64,000 nucleotides of DNA from Photobacterium alginatilyticum (GCF_009910675.1 NZ_RSEJ01000006.1:124001-188000); one strand, 5' to 3'. Shown: positions 44,798-54,519, counted from the stretch's first letter. The notes: generated by a model from the sequence alone, not told the origin. Translations and numbers: made by a program.

Positions 44798-47302
44798 TTA
44801 CAGCAATGCCATGACTTGTTTCAAGGTAGAGGCACCGAGCACCTCTTGTGCCTGCATCCTGGCCGATTTGCTCTCTGTCGCCCTGACTGCCTGCTTGACC
44901 GCCGCAATCCGGATCGGGCTCATACTCAGCTCATTTACCCCCATGCCGAGCAACACCTCAGTCAGCTTGGGATCGCCAGCCATCTCGCCACAGATCCCGA
45001 CAGAGATCCCCGCCTCGTGGGCGGCCTGAGCCGTCTGCTCAATCATGCGCAATACCGCTGGCTGAGCGGCTGAAACCAGATAGGAGACCCTGTCGTTGCC
45101 CCTGTCCGCCGCCATCACATACTGGGTAAGATCATTGGTGCCGATACTGAAAAAGCTCACTTCCTCAGCCAGCTGCCTGGCATTGGCCACCGCCGCCGGT
45201 ACCTCGATCATAATACCGATTTTCGGCATCACAGCCGGGATCCCGCTATGCTGTAAGGCCTCGTAACAGCTATTGAGCAGATACTTGGCTTGGTTCAGCT
45301 CCTCCATCGTTGCCACCATGGGGAACATGACCTGCAGGTTGGAACACTTGGCCCGGGCCCGCAACAAAGCATTGAGCTGCAACCTGAACACATCGACATT
45401 CTGCAGACACAAGCGCAAACCGCGGCATCCGAGGAACGGGTTTTCCTCTTCCCCCTGCTGCAGGTAAGTCAGTGGCTTGTCGCCCCCAATATCCAGGGTG
45501 CGAATAATAACGGGCTTATCGCCCAACGCCTGTGCTATCTGGCAGTAGGTCTCAAACTGACTCTGCTCTGAAGGCGGCTGCTCGCTGTCCATAAACAGGA
45601 ACTCGCTGCGCACCAGTCCGACGCCTTCGGCACCGAGGGCCAACGCCTGCCCGGCATCTTCCAGACTGCTCAGGTTGGCATTGATCTCTACCGCCCTGCC
45701 ATCCAGCGTACATGCCTTTTCCATCGCCTTCATCCGGGCCTGTTCGCCCTGGCTATCGAATTCATCCTGTTCTCGGCGCGCTTTTTCGAGCCGTTGTGCC
45801 GTCGGGGTCAGCCACACCTCGCCACTACTGCCACGGACAACAGCGGTCTGCCCTTCCTGACTTTGCGTTGTTATCCCGGATAGCCCAACAACAGCCGGAA
45901 TACCGAGTGAACGCGCCAGGATAGCCGAGTGCGAGGTACTGCCCCCCTGCTCGAGAATGATACCTTTCACCATTGCCGGATCCAGCCGGGCGGTATCTGA
46001 CGGGGACAAATCAGTCGCCACCAAAATCACCGGCTCGGTAAGCTCTATCGGCTGCTCACCCTCGCCGGTCAGTAGCCCCATCACCCGGCACCCTACGTCA
46101 TAGACATCATTGGCTCGCGCCTGCATATAGTCACTGGAGGAATCTTTATAGGCCTGCGCGGTTTTCTCGATAAGCTGTGACCAGGCAATTTCCACATTAA
46201 CCGCTTCTTTGAGCCGCTGCCGGATCGTGTCCACCAGCTCGGGATCGGTCAAAATCTGGCTATGAGCGGTAAAAATATCACTCTCCGACTGTGAGCCTTT
46301 CTGTGCCGTCTGCTCGGCAAGCTCTGCCAAGGTCTGCAGGGCTGCACCACTGGCTTCAGAAAACAGCGCCCACTCACGCCCGTAACCGAGATAATCACGC
46401 TCACGGGCTTTGGGCATGGTTGCCTTGTAGTGCCAGACAGGCGCTATCGCGATCCCCTCGGAGGCTCCGATCGCATTGAGGCGGCCGTCCTGGTGTCGGC
46501 TTACTTGCGCTTTGCGTGTTTGCACCGGCAACACCGCTGTCTGGTGATCCGTTTTTTCAATCGACTCGTTAAAATGGTTTTGCGCCAGTGACGAAAAAGC
46601 CTGCAGCGCCTGTTGAGCCTCATTGCCGCTGGCAACGCATGTCAGGCTGTCACCTTGCTCTACGCCCAACAGCGCAATACTGTTGATACTCCTGGCACTG
46701 ACACGCTTACCGTGGCATTCAAGCCAAATCTGAGCATCATAGGAGCTAACGGCACCGACAATGGCTGAAGCCGGTCTGGCATGGATACCATGGGGGTTTT
46801 TAACCTGCCACTCGAAAGCCATCTCTTCTTCGGCTGTAGACAAAGCTGGCAGCTCGTCGTTCTGCAAACCGGCCTTACCGGGAAGATGGGCGTTCTGCTC
46901 CAGCAGGGTGTATTTCGCCACCAACGCATTGTGCGCTTCACCGCTCACCTCTTCCAGAGACATCCCGGCAGCGGCAGCCACACAGGCAGACATACAGCCT
47001 TCTATCAACGGCGCCGCACAGACATGGACATTGGCCGCTTGCTCGCTATCAATAAGCTCCAGGGCGGTGTCGGTGCTTAGGATCGCACTGCCCATATCCA
47101 CCAATACCAATACACCTTGTGGTGTATAAACCTCTTCGATAGCCATCATCACCGCAATCGCATCAGTGCCGATTGGGTTATCTGGGTCGTCCACCCCTGC
47201 CGCGACGGCGATCTTGACCTTGCCCTGACTCATCTGGGAAGCCAGAGCATGGACGCCTTTGGCCAAGTCCGGGCTGTGGGAAACAATTACAATACTGACC
47301 AT
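44798..47302 (-). CDS. dhaM: DhaM phosphoryl-transfer protein with full enzyme I
   Basis: 834 residues, three parts. The EIIA-like DhaM domain comes first (MVSIVIVSHSPDLAKGVHAL, active His about residue 9). An HPr domain follows (VKNPHGIHARPAS). A complete enzyme I has GGSTSHSAILARSLGIPAVVG (active His) and the PEP-binding barrel with RTLDIGGDKPLTY, GIMIEVPAAV and SIGTNDLTQYVMAADR. E. coli DhaM has only a truncated enzyme I (472 residues); here it could carry phosphate from PEP straight to DhaL-ADP without the general enzyme I. Third gene of dhaKLM. Confidence 0.9.
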   Translation of the reverse strand: MVSIVIVSHSPDLAKGVHALASQMSQGKVKIAVAAGVDDPDNPIGTDAIAVMMAIEEVYTPQGVLVLVDMGSAILSTDTALELIDSEQAANVHVCAAPLIEGCMSACVAAAAGMSLEEVSGEAHNALVAKYTLLEQNAHLPGKAGLQNDELPALSTAEEEMAFEWQVKNPHGIHARPASAIVGAVSSYDAQIWLECHGKRVSARSINSIALLGVEQGDSLTCVASGNEAQQALQAFSSLAQNHFNESIEKTDHQTAVLPVQTRKAQVSRHQDGRLNAIGASEGIAIAPVWHYKATMPKARERDYLGYGREWALFSEASGAALQTLAELAEQTAQKGSQSESDIFTAHSQILTDPELVDTIRQRLKEAVNVEIAWSQLIEKTAQAYKDSSSDYMQARANDVYDVGCRVMGLLTGEGEQPIELTEPVILVATDLSPSDTARLDPAMVKGIILEQGGSTSHSAILARSLGIPAVVGLSGITTQSQEGQTAVVRGSSGEVWLTPTAQRLEKARREQDEFDSQGEQARMKAMEKACTLDGRAVEINANLSSLEDAGQALALGAEGVGLVRSEFLFMDSEQPPSEQSQFETYCQIAQALGDKPVIIRTLDIGGDKPLTYLQQGEEENPFLGCRGLRLCLQNVDVFRLQLNALLRARAKCSNLQVMFPMVATMEELNQAKYLLNSCYEALQHSGIPAVMPKIGIMIEVPAAVANARQLAEEVSFFSIGTNDLTQYVMAADRGNDRVSYLVSAAQPAVLRMIEQTAQAAHEAGISVGICGEMAGDPKLTEVLLGMGVNELSMSPIRIAAVKQAVRATESKSARMQAQEVLGASTLKQVMALL

Positions 47303-47359
47303 AATCTAACCTTAACTGAGGTGGCCTGATGCCACCTCGAACCGCAAAAAAAACGCGAC

Positions 47360-47989
47360 TTATTGCGCAGCGGCACTGCGCAGTGCCGAGAAGAGCAAAT
47401 AGGTGGACGTCGCTCCCGGATCCTGGTGTCCGATCGAACGCTCGCCCAAGTAACTTGCCCGCCCTTTTTTCGCCTGCAGCGGGATCGTGCCCTTCATCGC
47501 CTTTTCCGCTTCGGCCACCGCCCTGTCGAGAGCATCAATGAAGCTGGTCTCCTGCTCCTGGTTCAGGCTCTCAAGAATACCGTGCCAGGTATCGACCATG
47601 GTCTTGTCACCGATTTCGGCCTTGCCGCGCTGGACAATCCCGTCGACCCCGTTCTGGAGCATCTGGGTCAGCTCAGCCAGGTTCAGCTCCTCCTTGGCCA
47701 TAACGCTGGTGGCACTACGGATAAAAAAGGTGCCATATAGCGGACCGCTGGCACCGCCGATGCTCGACAGCAGTGTCATGCCCGTTGTTTTCATAATGGT
47801 ACCGATATCCTTGTCGGCGACACCGGGTAGCTTCTCCTGCACTTTCTGGAAGCCACGGTTCATATTAAGGCCATGATCCGCATCGCCGATTTCCCGGTCG
47901 AGATCAGTCAAAAAATCTTGCTGTTCCTTGAAGATCTCAGCGGCCAGATCGAGCCACCGGACAACCTGTTGTTTGCTTATTGTCATCAT
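47360..47989 (-). CDS. dhaL: DhaL, ADP-binding subunit of dihydroxyacetone kinase
   Basis: 209 residues from the ATG at 47987-47989 (GGAG six bases ahead); E. coli DhaL has 210. LTDLDREIGDADHGLNMNRGF holds the Mg-ADP-binding Asp cluster, and GASGPLYGTFFI and SYLGERSIGHQDPGATSTYLL follow. Transfers phosphate from DhaM to dihydroxyacetone bound on DhaK. Between dhaK (14 bases) and dhaM (57 bases). Confidence 0.92.
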   Translation of the reverse strand: MMTISKQQVVRWLDLAAEIFKEQQDFLTDLDREIGDADHGLNMNRGFQKVQEKLPGVADKDIGTIMKTTGMTLLSSIGGASGPLYGTFFIRSATSVMAKEELNLAELTQMLQNGVDGIVQRGKAEIGDKTMVDTWHGILESLNQEQETSFIDALDRAVAEAEKAMKGTIPLQAKKGRASYLGERSIGHQDPGATSTYLLFSALRSAAAQ

Positions 47990-48003
47990 GTTCATCTCCA
48001 CGC

Positions 48004-49071
48004 TTAGCAGCCCCAGCGCATCGCTGGTGTATTGACCGGCATGTCGTACAGCGAAAGCATCTCGTCATCGACTTTCAGCAACGTAATCGATAGGCCCTGC
48101 ATATCCAGCGAGGTACAATAGCTACCGATCAGACTGCGTTCGATAGTAATATTCAGCGGCTCGAGGATTTCCGCCACCTTGCGGTACACCATATACAGCT
48201 CGGACTGGGGGGTCGCTCCCAGATTGTTGACTAACACAATCACCCGGTCACCGGCCTCCAGCGATTCAGTTACCCAGGACTCGTCCTGCCATTCGCCACT
48301 GTCATTGTTCCAGCGACGCACGGTACGCTCATAGGGCTGGTTATCCAGGATCTCACTCATCATATCGCCGGTGATGGTATCGCCGTCGGTAAATGCCCGT
48401 CGCTCGATGCCCGGCTCGCCGTGGATCCCGACCCCAAATTCGATTTCCTTTTCATCCAGCTCGAAACTGGGTTTCCCTGCAGCCGGTACAGTACAGGCCG
48501 ACAGCGCAACACCCAGAGAACGACCACGGTTGGCAATCTTCTTCGCCAGCACGCTGATTCTATCCAGATCGTAGCCTTCCTCGGCAGCCGCCCCGAGGAT
48601 CTTCTCGGCCAGTACTGTTGTCGCCACACCGCGGCGTCCGGCGGTATACAAGCTGTCTTTCACTGCTACATCGTCATCAATCAGGGTAGCCTGTACCTTG
48701 GTCCCCTCGGCATGAAGCAACTCGACCGCAGTTTCAAAATTCAGTACATCGCCGGTATAGTTTTTGACCAGAAACAATACTCCTTCGCCGGCATCGACTT
48801 TCTGACCGCACTCATACATCTGATCCGGTGTCGGCGAGGTAAACATTTCTCCCGGACAGGCACCATCCAACATTCCTTTGCCGACAAAACCACCGTGCAT
48901 CGGCTCGTGGCCGCTTCCCCCGCCAGATACCAGGGCAACCTTGGCTGACTTGCGCTCGCCGCGGACGATATACATAGGATCCAGGCTCACCTCGAGTTCA
49001 GGATGAGCTTTGGCAACACCTTGCAGTTGCTCCTTAACCACGTTATCGACTTGGTTAATCATCTTTTTCAT
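48004..49071 (-). CDS. dhaK: DhaK, dihydroxyacetone-binding subunit
   Basis: 356 residues, the E. coli length, from the ATG at 49069-49071 with AAGGA ahead; an upstream extension of 41 codons is rejected. [21 protein letters not shown] binds substrate; [14 protein letters not shown] carries the His that forms the hemiaminal with dihydroxyacetone. First gene of dhaKLM, on the opposite strand to dhaR. Confidence 0.94.
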   Translation of the reverse strand: MKKMINQVDNVVKEQLQGVAKAHPELEVSLDPMYIVRGERKSAKVALVSGGGSGHEPMHGGFVGKGMLDGACPGEMFTSPTPDQMYECGQKVDAGEGVLFLVKNYTGDVLNFETAVELLHAEGTKVQATLIDDDVAVKDSLYTAGRRGVATTVLAEKILGAAAEEGYDLDRISVLAKKIANRGRSLGVALSACTVPAAGKPSFELDEKEIEFGVGIHGEPGIERRAFTDGDTITGDMMSEILDNQPYERTVRRWNNDSGEWQDESWVTESLEAGDRVIVLVNNLGATPQSELYMVYRKVAEILEPLNITIERSLIGSYCTSLDMQGLSITLLKVDDEMLSLYDMPVNTPAMRWGC

Positions 49072-49153
49072 CGTTCTATCCTTATTATTCTGGCGGGGTA
49101 ATGTTGAATCTGATGGTATGTCAGCCACAGAGGAGATGTTACTTAGCCCCATT

Positions 49154-49202
49154 TGTTTCAACCTGAAACACTGCTTTCCATCGTGTCGTTTCATTATGAA
49201 AC
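49154..49202. promoter_or_regulatory. Twin inverted repeats upstream of dhaK, likely DhaR operator
   Basis: TGTTTCA-ACC-TGAAACA (49154-49170) and GTTTCA-TTA-TGAAAC (49188-49202). The two copies share the 6-3-6 design and their centres are 33 bases apart, about three helical turns, as for cooperatively bound dimers of an enhancer-type regulator. They lie 83-131 bases upstream of the dhaK start. Confidence 0.6.
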
Positions 49203-49387
49203 ATTACTAATATTCAATATGTTGAACCTTGAACTTCATCATGTTTTTCAACAGGAGACTGAACGATGATAACGTCGCAATAAGCAGATTTGAGGAAAGT
49301 ATTCAGCAGACTGATTTGTGAATTTGCAGGCGGGTTCACAAACAATCGACATCTCGCCACAGGGGCAACAGAAAAGCAAAAAAAAAA

Positions 49388-49407
49388 GCGAGCCGGTGTA
49401 GGCTCGC
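49388..49407 (-). terminator. Rho-independent terminator of the patatin gene
   Basis: GCGAGCC / GGCTCGC stem with a six-base loop. On the minus strand it is followed by a long T-run (A-run at 49378-49387 on plus). It lies about 170 bases after the patatin stop. Confidence 0.85.
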
Positions 49408-49578
49408 AAAAACTCATATATTGCTTTTCGAAAGGGTGGGTTGATGAAAAAGTCCCGACATCCATGCCGGGAAACTTCATCTCTATCTTCGAAAGGGACA
49501 AAGGTTATATCAAGGTCTATTTTGCCCGGTTAACCTGGTTTAATGTCAGTAAATTGTCAAAATATCCATTTAATTTAA

Positions 49579-51855
49579 TTAATTAAACGAGCTTCCCACC
49601 GATAGGTAGATGGAGTTCTCACCCGCTTCGGCCTGGCCGTAACCCAGGTACAGCGGTCCCACCAGCGAGTCGACAGCAAGATAGACACTCGCCGCCCCGA
49701 TACTGCTCTCCCAGCTAATATCACTGCTGTCATCCCACACCCCCCCGCGCTCGATTGAGCCGCCAATATACACCGGTGCAGAAAATGCGCCGAAATCATT
49801 ATCCAGCAGGCGATAGCGGTAGTTGAACGCACCAAACAGGCGATAGCGACCGTTAAGCTCATAGCGATGGAAACCAGACAGGTTAAACAACCCGCCGAGA
49901 TCCTGAACGTAAATCGGAATAAGCTCATCGGACTCCGAGCCGCCGGCCTTGAAGGTTGCCACCAGGGTATGACGCTGGTAGTTAAAGGGCTTAACCATCA
50001 AGGCATCATAGTAGATATTTTCCCCGTCAATAGACGGCTCGTTATTGAGCGTACTGCGGCTAAATCCGAGGCCTACGTCCGCTTCGAGCAAGAAACCCTC
50101 GGTCGGGAAGTAGAAGTTATTCAGGTCGTCATAGACAAACGACAGGTAGGGGCCGTGGGCGGTATAGTCCTGCTTGTCATTGTCGCCATTTATCTCTTTA
50201 GCCTCACCGCTGATCCCGTTATAGCCCAATGCAATCGCGCTCCATGGGCGTATATTCCAGCCAATTTCTGCAAAGCCTGTAACTTGCAGATACTCGGCAT
50301 CAATCACGGTCAGATCCTCGCGCCCAATCAGACGTCGCTGCTCCTCCGACAGATTAAACTCACGGTTCTCACGATTCCAGCCAAGTCCGAATGACGTGAA
50401 ATGTTTTTTCTGATAATCAAGAGGGAAATATAATTCGGTACTAATCTTCTTCCAGCTCCCGAGCAACCAGTCAAACTGCCACTCGCCGCCCTTATCGGTT
50501 AAATCGGTGTAGATGTACTGGGCACCAAAGGCGAAATCCGACCGGTTGGCAAAGTCATCTTCGAAGGAAAACTTGAAATTCAAGTAGCCCGGTCCCCATG
50601 ATTTCTCGCTCACATTGACGACCAGGACGTTTTCATCATCCTGTTGTTTAATCTGATAGGTGATCCGGGCAAAGATGTCCTGAGCATTGAGTCTGTTCAC
50701 AGCCAACTCGAGTTCATCGTTGGAGATCACCCGACCGACGTCTAAGTCCAACAGGGCAATTAACGCCTGATCCGAGCGTAAGGTATGATTCTCAATCTCG
50801 ATCCTGTCGATATAATAAGCCGTACTGGCGCTGACCTGACTGCGGCGATCATACTTACGTTTCTCGTAGGCCCGGTAATCCTCCGGCGAGAGCTGATAGC
50901 GACGCAGCTTGGGCAAAGCCTCTAGGGCAACTTTTCTTCCTGCGATATAAGCCTGCTCCATCTTGTCAAAATCCGGGGCGAGCATAAAGGAAACCTCGGG
51001 CTCAAGGTATACGTCATCCGGCTTCATCAGCGACTTTTGCTGATCCGCACTGCTGTTGGTCATGAAAGTCGTCAGCTGGGCAATGATATTCAGTGCACTG
51101 TCGAGCTGTCCTTCCTCAAACAGGGCATCGCGCAAATCAACGGCAATGATCGCATCGGCACCAAGCTGCTGGGCCGCATCTACCGGCATGTTGTTAACCA
51201 CGCCGCCATCAACCAGCAGGTGGTTCTGCCAGATAACCGGCTTCAGGGCACCCGGCACAGTCATTGACGCCTGCATCGCTGCGGCCAGGTGACCACTATC
51301 GATCATCACCGGTTTGACTTTTGCAATATCGGTCGCAACTGCCCGGTAGGGTATGGCCAGATCATCGAAGCTGGCCAATTCCGGCAGATTATCAGTCAGG
51401 GTACGCAGCAGTACTGCCATCCCCTGCCCCTGAAACGCGCCGGGCCTGGCCTGGAACTCACCGTCAAGACTTAAGCCGATATCGGCATAAATCTGGTAAT
51501 CATCACTCTGCTTTTTTCTTCTGAGGATCAAATCGTTGCGGCTGGCACGGTCTTCGTAACCACGAAGCCAGTCGGCGGCAAGGGTGCGGTTTTTTATCTC
51601 TTCGGCAGACAAACCCATCGCGTACATACCGCCGACATAGGCACCCATACTGGTACCGGTGATCACGTCGACCGGGATGCGGTTTTCTTCGAGCACAGCC
51701 AGTACCCCGATATGGGCCGCCCCTTTCGCCCCGCCCCCGCTGAGTACCAGTCCGACCTTCTCCCTCTCGCTGGGGGCAGAAGCTTGAACGGGCATACAAA
51801 GTAACGTCAGGCAAATGAGCCCCAACCCACTGCAGATCCTTCTCGTCAATGACAT
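49579..51855 (-). CDS. Patatin-like phospholipase with C-terminal outer-membrane barrel (PlpD type)
   Basis: 758 residues from the ATG at 51853-51855 (MSLTRRICSGLGLICLTLLC signal peptide, cleavage after VQA). The patatin lipase domain has GLVLSGGGAKGAAHIG (oxyanion hole), GTSMG (nucleophile Ser) and LLVDGGVVNN (catalytic Asp). A POTRA-like stretch around 355-430 is followed by a BamA/Omp85-like barrel ending IYLSVGSSFN. This is the layout of PlpD, the type Vd autotransporter. Monocistronic; the terminator is 170 bases downstream. Confidence 0.88.
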   Translation of the reverse strand: MSLTRRICSGLGLICLTLLCMPVQASAPSEREKVGLVLSGGGAKGAAHIGVLAVLEENRIPVDVITGTSMGAYVGGMYAMGLSAEEIKNRTLAADWLRGYEDRASRNDLILRRKKQSDDYQIYADIGLSLDGEFQARPGAFQGQGMAVLLRTLTDNLPELASFDDLAIPYRAVATDIAKVKPVMIDSGHLAAAMQASMTVPGALKPVIWQNHLLVDGGVVNNMPVDAAQQLGADAIIAVDLRDALFEEGQLDSALNIIAQLTTFMTNSSADQQKSLMKPDDVYLEPEVSFMLAPDFDKMEQAYIAGRKVALEALPKLRRYQLSPEDYRAYEKRKYDRRSQVSASTAYYIDRIEIENHTLRSDQALIALLDLDVGRVISNDELELAVNRLNAQDIFARITYQIKQQDDENVLVVNVSEKSWGPGYLNFKFSFEDDFANRSDFAFGAQYIYTDLTDKGGEWQFDWLLGSWKKISTELYFPLDYQKKHFTSFGLGWNRENREFNLSEEQRRLIGREDLTVIDAEYLQVTGFAEIGWNIRPWSAIALGYNGISGEAKEINGDNDKQDYTAHGPYLSFVYDDLNNFYFPTEGFLLEADVGLGFSRSTLNNEPSIDGENIYYDALMVKPFNYQRHTLVATFKAGGSESDELIPIYVQDLGGLFNLSGFHRYELNGRYRLFGAFNYRYRLLDNDFGAFSAPVYIGGSIERGGVWDDSSDISWESSIGAASVYLAVDSLVGPLYLGYGQAEAGENSIYLSVGSSFN

Positions 51856-51993
51856 GATGAGCCCTTTTTTAATAACTAAATAAATTGTTACAAGGTTAAA
51901 GCTACCCTCACAGTATGATATTCGCAACGGTCAAAAATCTGCTTTGTTAACACTGTCTTATTACATATAACGTATAATTGGCAGGATCAAAAA

Positions 51994-52022
51994 AGCCGGA
52001 AAAGCAAATTGCCTTTCCGGCT
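51994..52022 (-). terminator. Rho-independent terminator downstream of rctB
   Basis: AGCCGGAAA / TTTCCGGCT stem, followed on the minus strand by six T. It ends leftward transcription coming from rctB or from the candidate small RNA. Confidence 0.85.
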
Positions 52023-52105
52023 CTCAAATCAGCACCTGAAGTAGGCGGTTGCCCTCTAACAGAGCGAATTAGCGTCTGCCATAATAGGCACTTCGCGCCT
52101 GTACA
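51994..52105 (-). ncRNA. Candidate small RNA or leader upstream of the patatin gene
   Basis: On the minus strand a TTGACC box, 17 bases and a weak TACAGG box would give a transcript of about 110 bases with GGC-rich short hairpins (TGCC/GGCA, CTAA/TTAG), ending in the strong terminator. It matches no RNA class recognised. It could equally be just the rctB 3' untranslated region. Confidence 0.3.
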
Positions 52106-52129
52106 GTTACCACGCGAGTCGGTCAATAA

Positions 52130-52144
52130 ATTTACAGTGTAAAT
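52130..52144. other. parS2-like centromere site 2
   Basis: ATTTACAGTGTAAAT, a perfect arm match to parS2, 26 bases beyond the rctB stop. Confidence 0.85.
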
Positions 52145-52169
52145 GTTATAAAGGCTCTATCGAAGGAAA

Positions 52170-54170
52170 TTAAACCCCTCTTGCCATATCATCCAGCGCC
52201 TTGATGACCTGCTCATTGATATGACCTTCCTGCACAAGCTTACAAACCTTACGTCGTACGGCAAGACCGGAAATCAGCTTTTCGATAGAAAGATGATTTT
52301 CTTCCTGCTGACTGTTGTACAGCTCAATGGTCTTACTGAGGGTCTCGTAGGTAATGGCTTCCTGACCCACCCGAAGCCAATCGAGCTTCTCTAGCAAGCT
52401 GTGGCACTCCTCAGTGATTGAGGCTGCAGAGTGTCCCGTCATAGCAGATAAAGCCGTTATACTGCGTTGTAGAGCCTCTGGGGAAGTATATTTGGATAGG
52501 GTAATGGTCAACTCATCCGCATTGATCTCAACCAAGTGCTTCCTCAGCTTCACTCTGCGGCCCAAACGGCCCTTGGTCCGTCCCTCTTTGCGCTGGATCG
52601 GCTCGAACTCACCGTCGATGATCTCGGAAAGCTGATCAAGCTCCTGCTTGGGCATAATTTCATTGCGCAGCGGGTTTGGCATCGTCGGCGCCATCGAGCG
52701 CTTGCCTTCATTGGTGGTTTTGGCCCGTGAATAACGGATCACCTCATCGGCATCGCACTTAATGTCAATCTGATAATCGCAGTAGCGCTTGTCCTGATCC
52801 TCCGGGGTGATCGTCAGGTGATAACCCCACAGATTGACGGCAAAGATATCATCGGTGATCTTACCTTCGGCCAGTTTGCGTAGCTCGCGGATCAGATCCG
52901 ACGAGAAACGGCGCCATTCAATATTACGAGCCAGTTTCTGATTGAGCTCGCTAAGCAGCATCGAGTCGTTGACCCGACGGGACATACGGCTCCGGAAAAA
53001 AGTATAGAGCTGGAAAACCAACGTATGCTGACGCAGGATCTCCGGCGGAAAGAGGAAAAAGTAATCACGGGTAAGCAACTCATCGAAAAACGAAGGTTCC
53101 CAGACCAGGATATACAGATTGGGCTTGATTCGGATCTCGCCGTCATCACCTTCCTGCGGTGCTTCTTCCGAAGCCGTGATCGTTCTGGCCAGAAAGCGGA
53201 AACGATCACTCTTGAAGCCTTCAGGCATGTTCTCGCTAAGCCAGCGACCGGTAAGTTCATGCAACTGGAAATCGGTAAATTCAATCCTATCAATACTCTC
53301 TCGGATCGAATCACGGGCCGGTCCGCTGTCTTTCTTGCCACGAAGAGCCAGAATATCCGTAATATAAATCGGGGTCTTGTTGCCCATATGGCGGGACTGG
53401 ATCTCATAGTCAGGCAAATGATGATCGTGATACTGCACTGTCAACGTAAACAGGGCAAACAAGGTCATCAGATCATCAACCGTCATGATCGATTTTGAGG
53501 ATCGTGTCTCGATGATCGCCTTGGTGCCGCTGATCGCAACCATCGATTTCTGATAACTCTTTTTGGTTCTTGGCGGTGCCAGTGCCTGATCAATGATCCC
53601 GGCCCAGCTGGTTGGCGAAACTACAATTTGATCAGCTTCATCAGGCATGGTTGGGGGGGTTCCCAAGCCATATTCGTTTAACAGCCGTCGGTTTACATGA
53701 TTTTGCGCCAACGCCTTGGAGCGTTTCTGTTTCTCCTGAGCCTTGCTCTGCTCTGAGTTCAGGCTACCTGTACCAAGCTGAGATATCAGCAAAGCCGGAT
53801 TCAAAAAGTGGTGCAGCATGGTTTTTCCGGCCAGGCCTTCTTCAAAACGTACGGGTTGCTGGCTGAATAAACCAATATTGACCGCTGCCCGCAGGCGCTG
53901 TTGAATGGCTGCTCGAGTTAGCTGTCCTTCAGTCGCTTCTACCAGCTCAGTAGTTGAAACCATACCGTCCTGGCTCGACAGGCCGCGAAGAGAAATTAAG
54001 TTAAGCAGTTCAATAATACTTTTCGTCACACCTTTGAAGTGCTGGTACTGAGGTAACCAGTCTACAAGGGCTGAAGGTATTGCGAACAGATGGCCATCTT
54101 TGTGGGATCGTGGCGCTAGGATCAAAATCTTTTCGACGGTTTTATTATCGTTGTTACCAGGGGCTTTCAT
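52170..54170 (-). CDS. rctB: RctB, chromosome II replication initiator
   Basis: 666 residues (V. cholerae RctB 658). Diagnostic stretches include YQHFKGVTKSIIELLNLISLRGL, QLTRAAIQQRLRAAVNIGLF (winged helix), VVSPTSWAGIIDQALAPPRTKKSYQKS, SGPARDSIRESIDRIEFTDFQLHELTGRWL and LNQKLARNIEWRRFSSDLIRELRKL, with LVEINADELTITLSKYTSPEALQRSITALSAMTGHS near the C-terminus. It binds the iterons as monomer and the 39-mers as inhibitory sites, opens the origin, and represses its own promoter. The start codon has no clear Shine-Dalgarno. Transcribed away from the origin. Confidence 0.97.
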   Translation of the reverse strand: MKAPGNNDNKTVEKILILAPRSHKDGHLFAIPSALVDWLPQYQHFKGVTKSIIELLNLISLRGLSSQDGMVSTTELVEATEGQLTRAAIQQRLRAAVNIGLFSQQPVRFEEGLAGKTMLHHFLNPALLISQLGTGSLNSEQSKAQEKQKRSKALAQNHVNRRLLNEYGLGTPPTMPDEADQIVVSPTSWAGIIDQALAPPRTKKSYQKSMVAISGTKAIIETRSSKSIMTVDDLMTLFALFTLTVQYHDHHLPDYEIQSRHMGNKTPIYITDILALRGKKDSGPARDSIRESIDRIEFTDFQLHELTGRWLSENMPEGFKSDRFRFLARTITASEEAPQEGDDGEIRIKPNLYILVWEPSFFDELLTRDYFFLFPPEILRQHTLVFQLYTFFRSRMSRRVNDSMLLSELNQKLARNIEWRRFSSDLIRELRKLAEGKITDDIFAVNLWGYHLTITPEDQDKRYCDYQIDIKCDADEVIRYSRAKTTNEGKRSMAPTMPNPLRNEIMPKQELDQLSEIIDGEFEPIQRKEGRTKGRLGRRVKLRKHLVEINADELTITLSKYTSPEALQRSITALSAMTGHSAASITEECHSLLEKLDWLRVGQEAITYETLSKTIELYNSQQEENHLSIEKLISGLAVRRKVCKLVQEGHINEQVIKALDDMARGV

Positions 54171-54373
54171 TTGTCATTAGCCGTAGAAGCATCATCTTTC
54201 CGGAAAGATTAATAGAAAAAGATCAAGAAATAAAGCTCTTTTTATTGAATCAGTTAAATACTGATCTTTTTGTTTAATGTGATCTTATTGATATTATGAT
54301 CTTATGATCCGGCGGAAAATAAACGTGTAAGTATTTGATTAAATAAAGATTTAAAAAATGCTAATACGGAAAG

Positions 54374-54495
54374 ATGATCAACATAGTGCCGGAACGCTGA
54401 TCATAACTTATCAGAAACGATGATCATAGAGCCTCAGGAAGGATGATCATCAGTCGAGCGTAACAATGATCATCACGATGTTGAAACGATGATCA
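54374..54495. repeat. Six RctB iterons, 23-bp period
   Basis: ATGATCA begins at 54374, 54420, 54443, 54466 and 54489, with CTGATCA at 54397: six units spaced exactly 23 bases. Each holds a GATC. Further isolated copies lie at 54589, 54719 and 55015 (plus) and inverted near 54904 and 54976. Confidence 0.92.
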
Positions 54496-54510
54496 TGATA
54501 TTAAAACAGG

Positions 54511-54519
54511 TTATCCACA
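54511..54519 (+). promoter_or_regulatory. DnaA box in oriCII
   Basis: TTATCCACA, a perfect DnaA consensus, 15 bases after the last iteron. Confidence 0.88.

Larger units (their letters stand above)
49072..49578. other. 507-base intergenic region: dha promoter and patatin 3' region
   Basis: The left part holds the dhaK promoter and twin repeats, the right part the 3' untranslated region and terminator of the patatin gene. A plus-strand frame of 98 codons here crosses the terminator and is not believed. Confidence 0.5.
51856..52169. other. 314-base gap between patatin and rctB genes
   Basis: Holds a strong leftward terminator, a possible small RNA and a parS2-like site, listed separately, and the patatin promoter next to 51855. 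Confidence 0.5.

Noticed and set aside
49290..49586. 98-codon plus-strand frame
   Set aside because: It crosses the patatin terminator and a hairpin region; composition is not protein-like.
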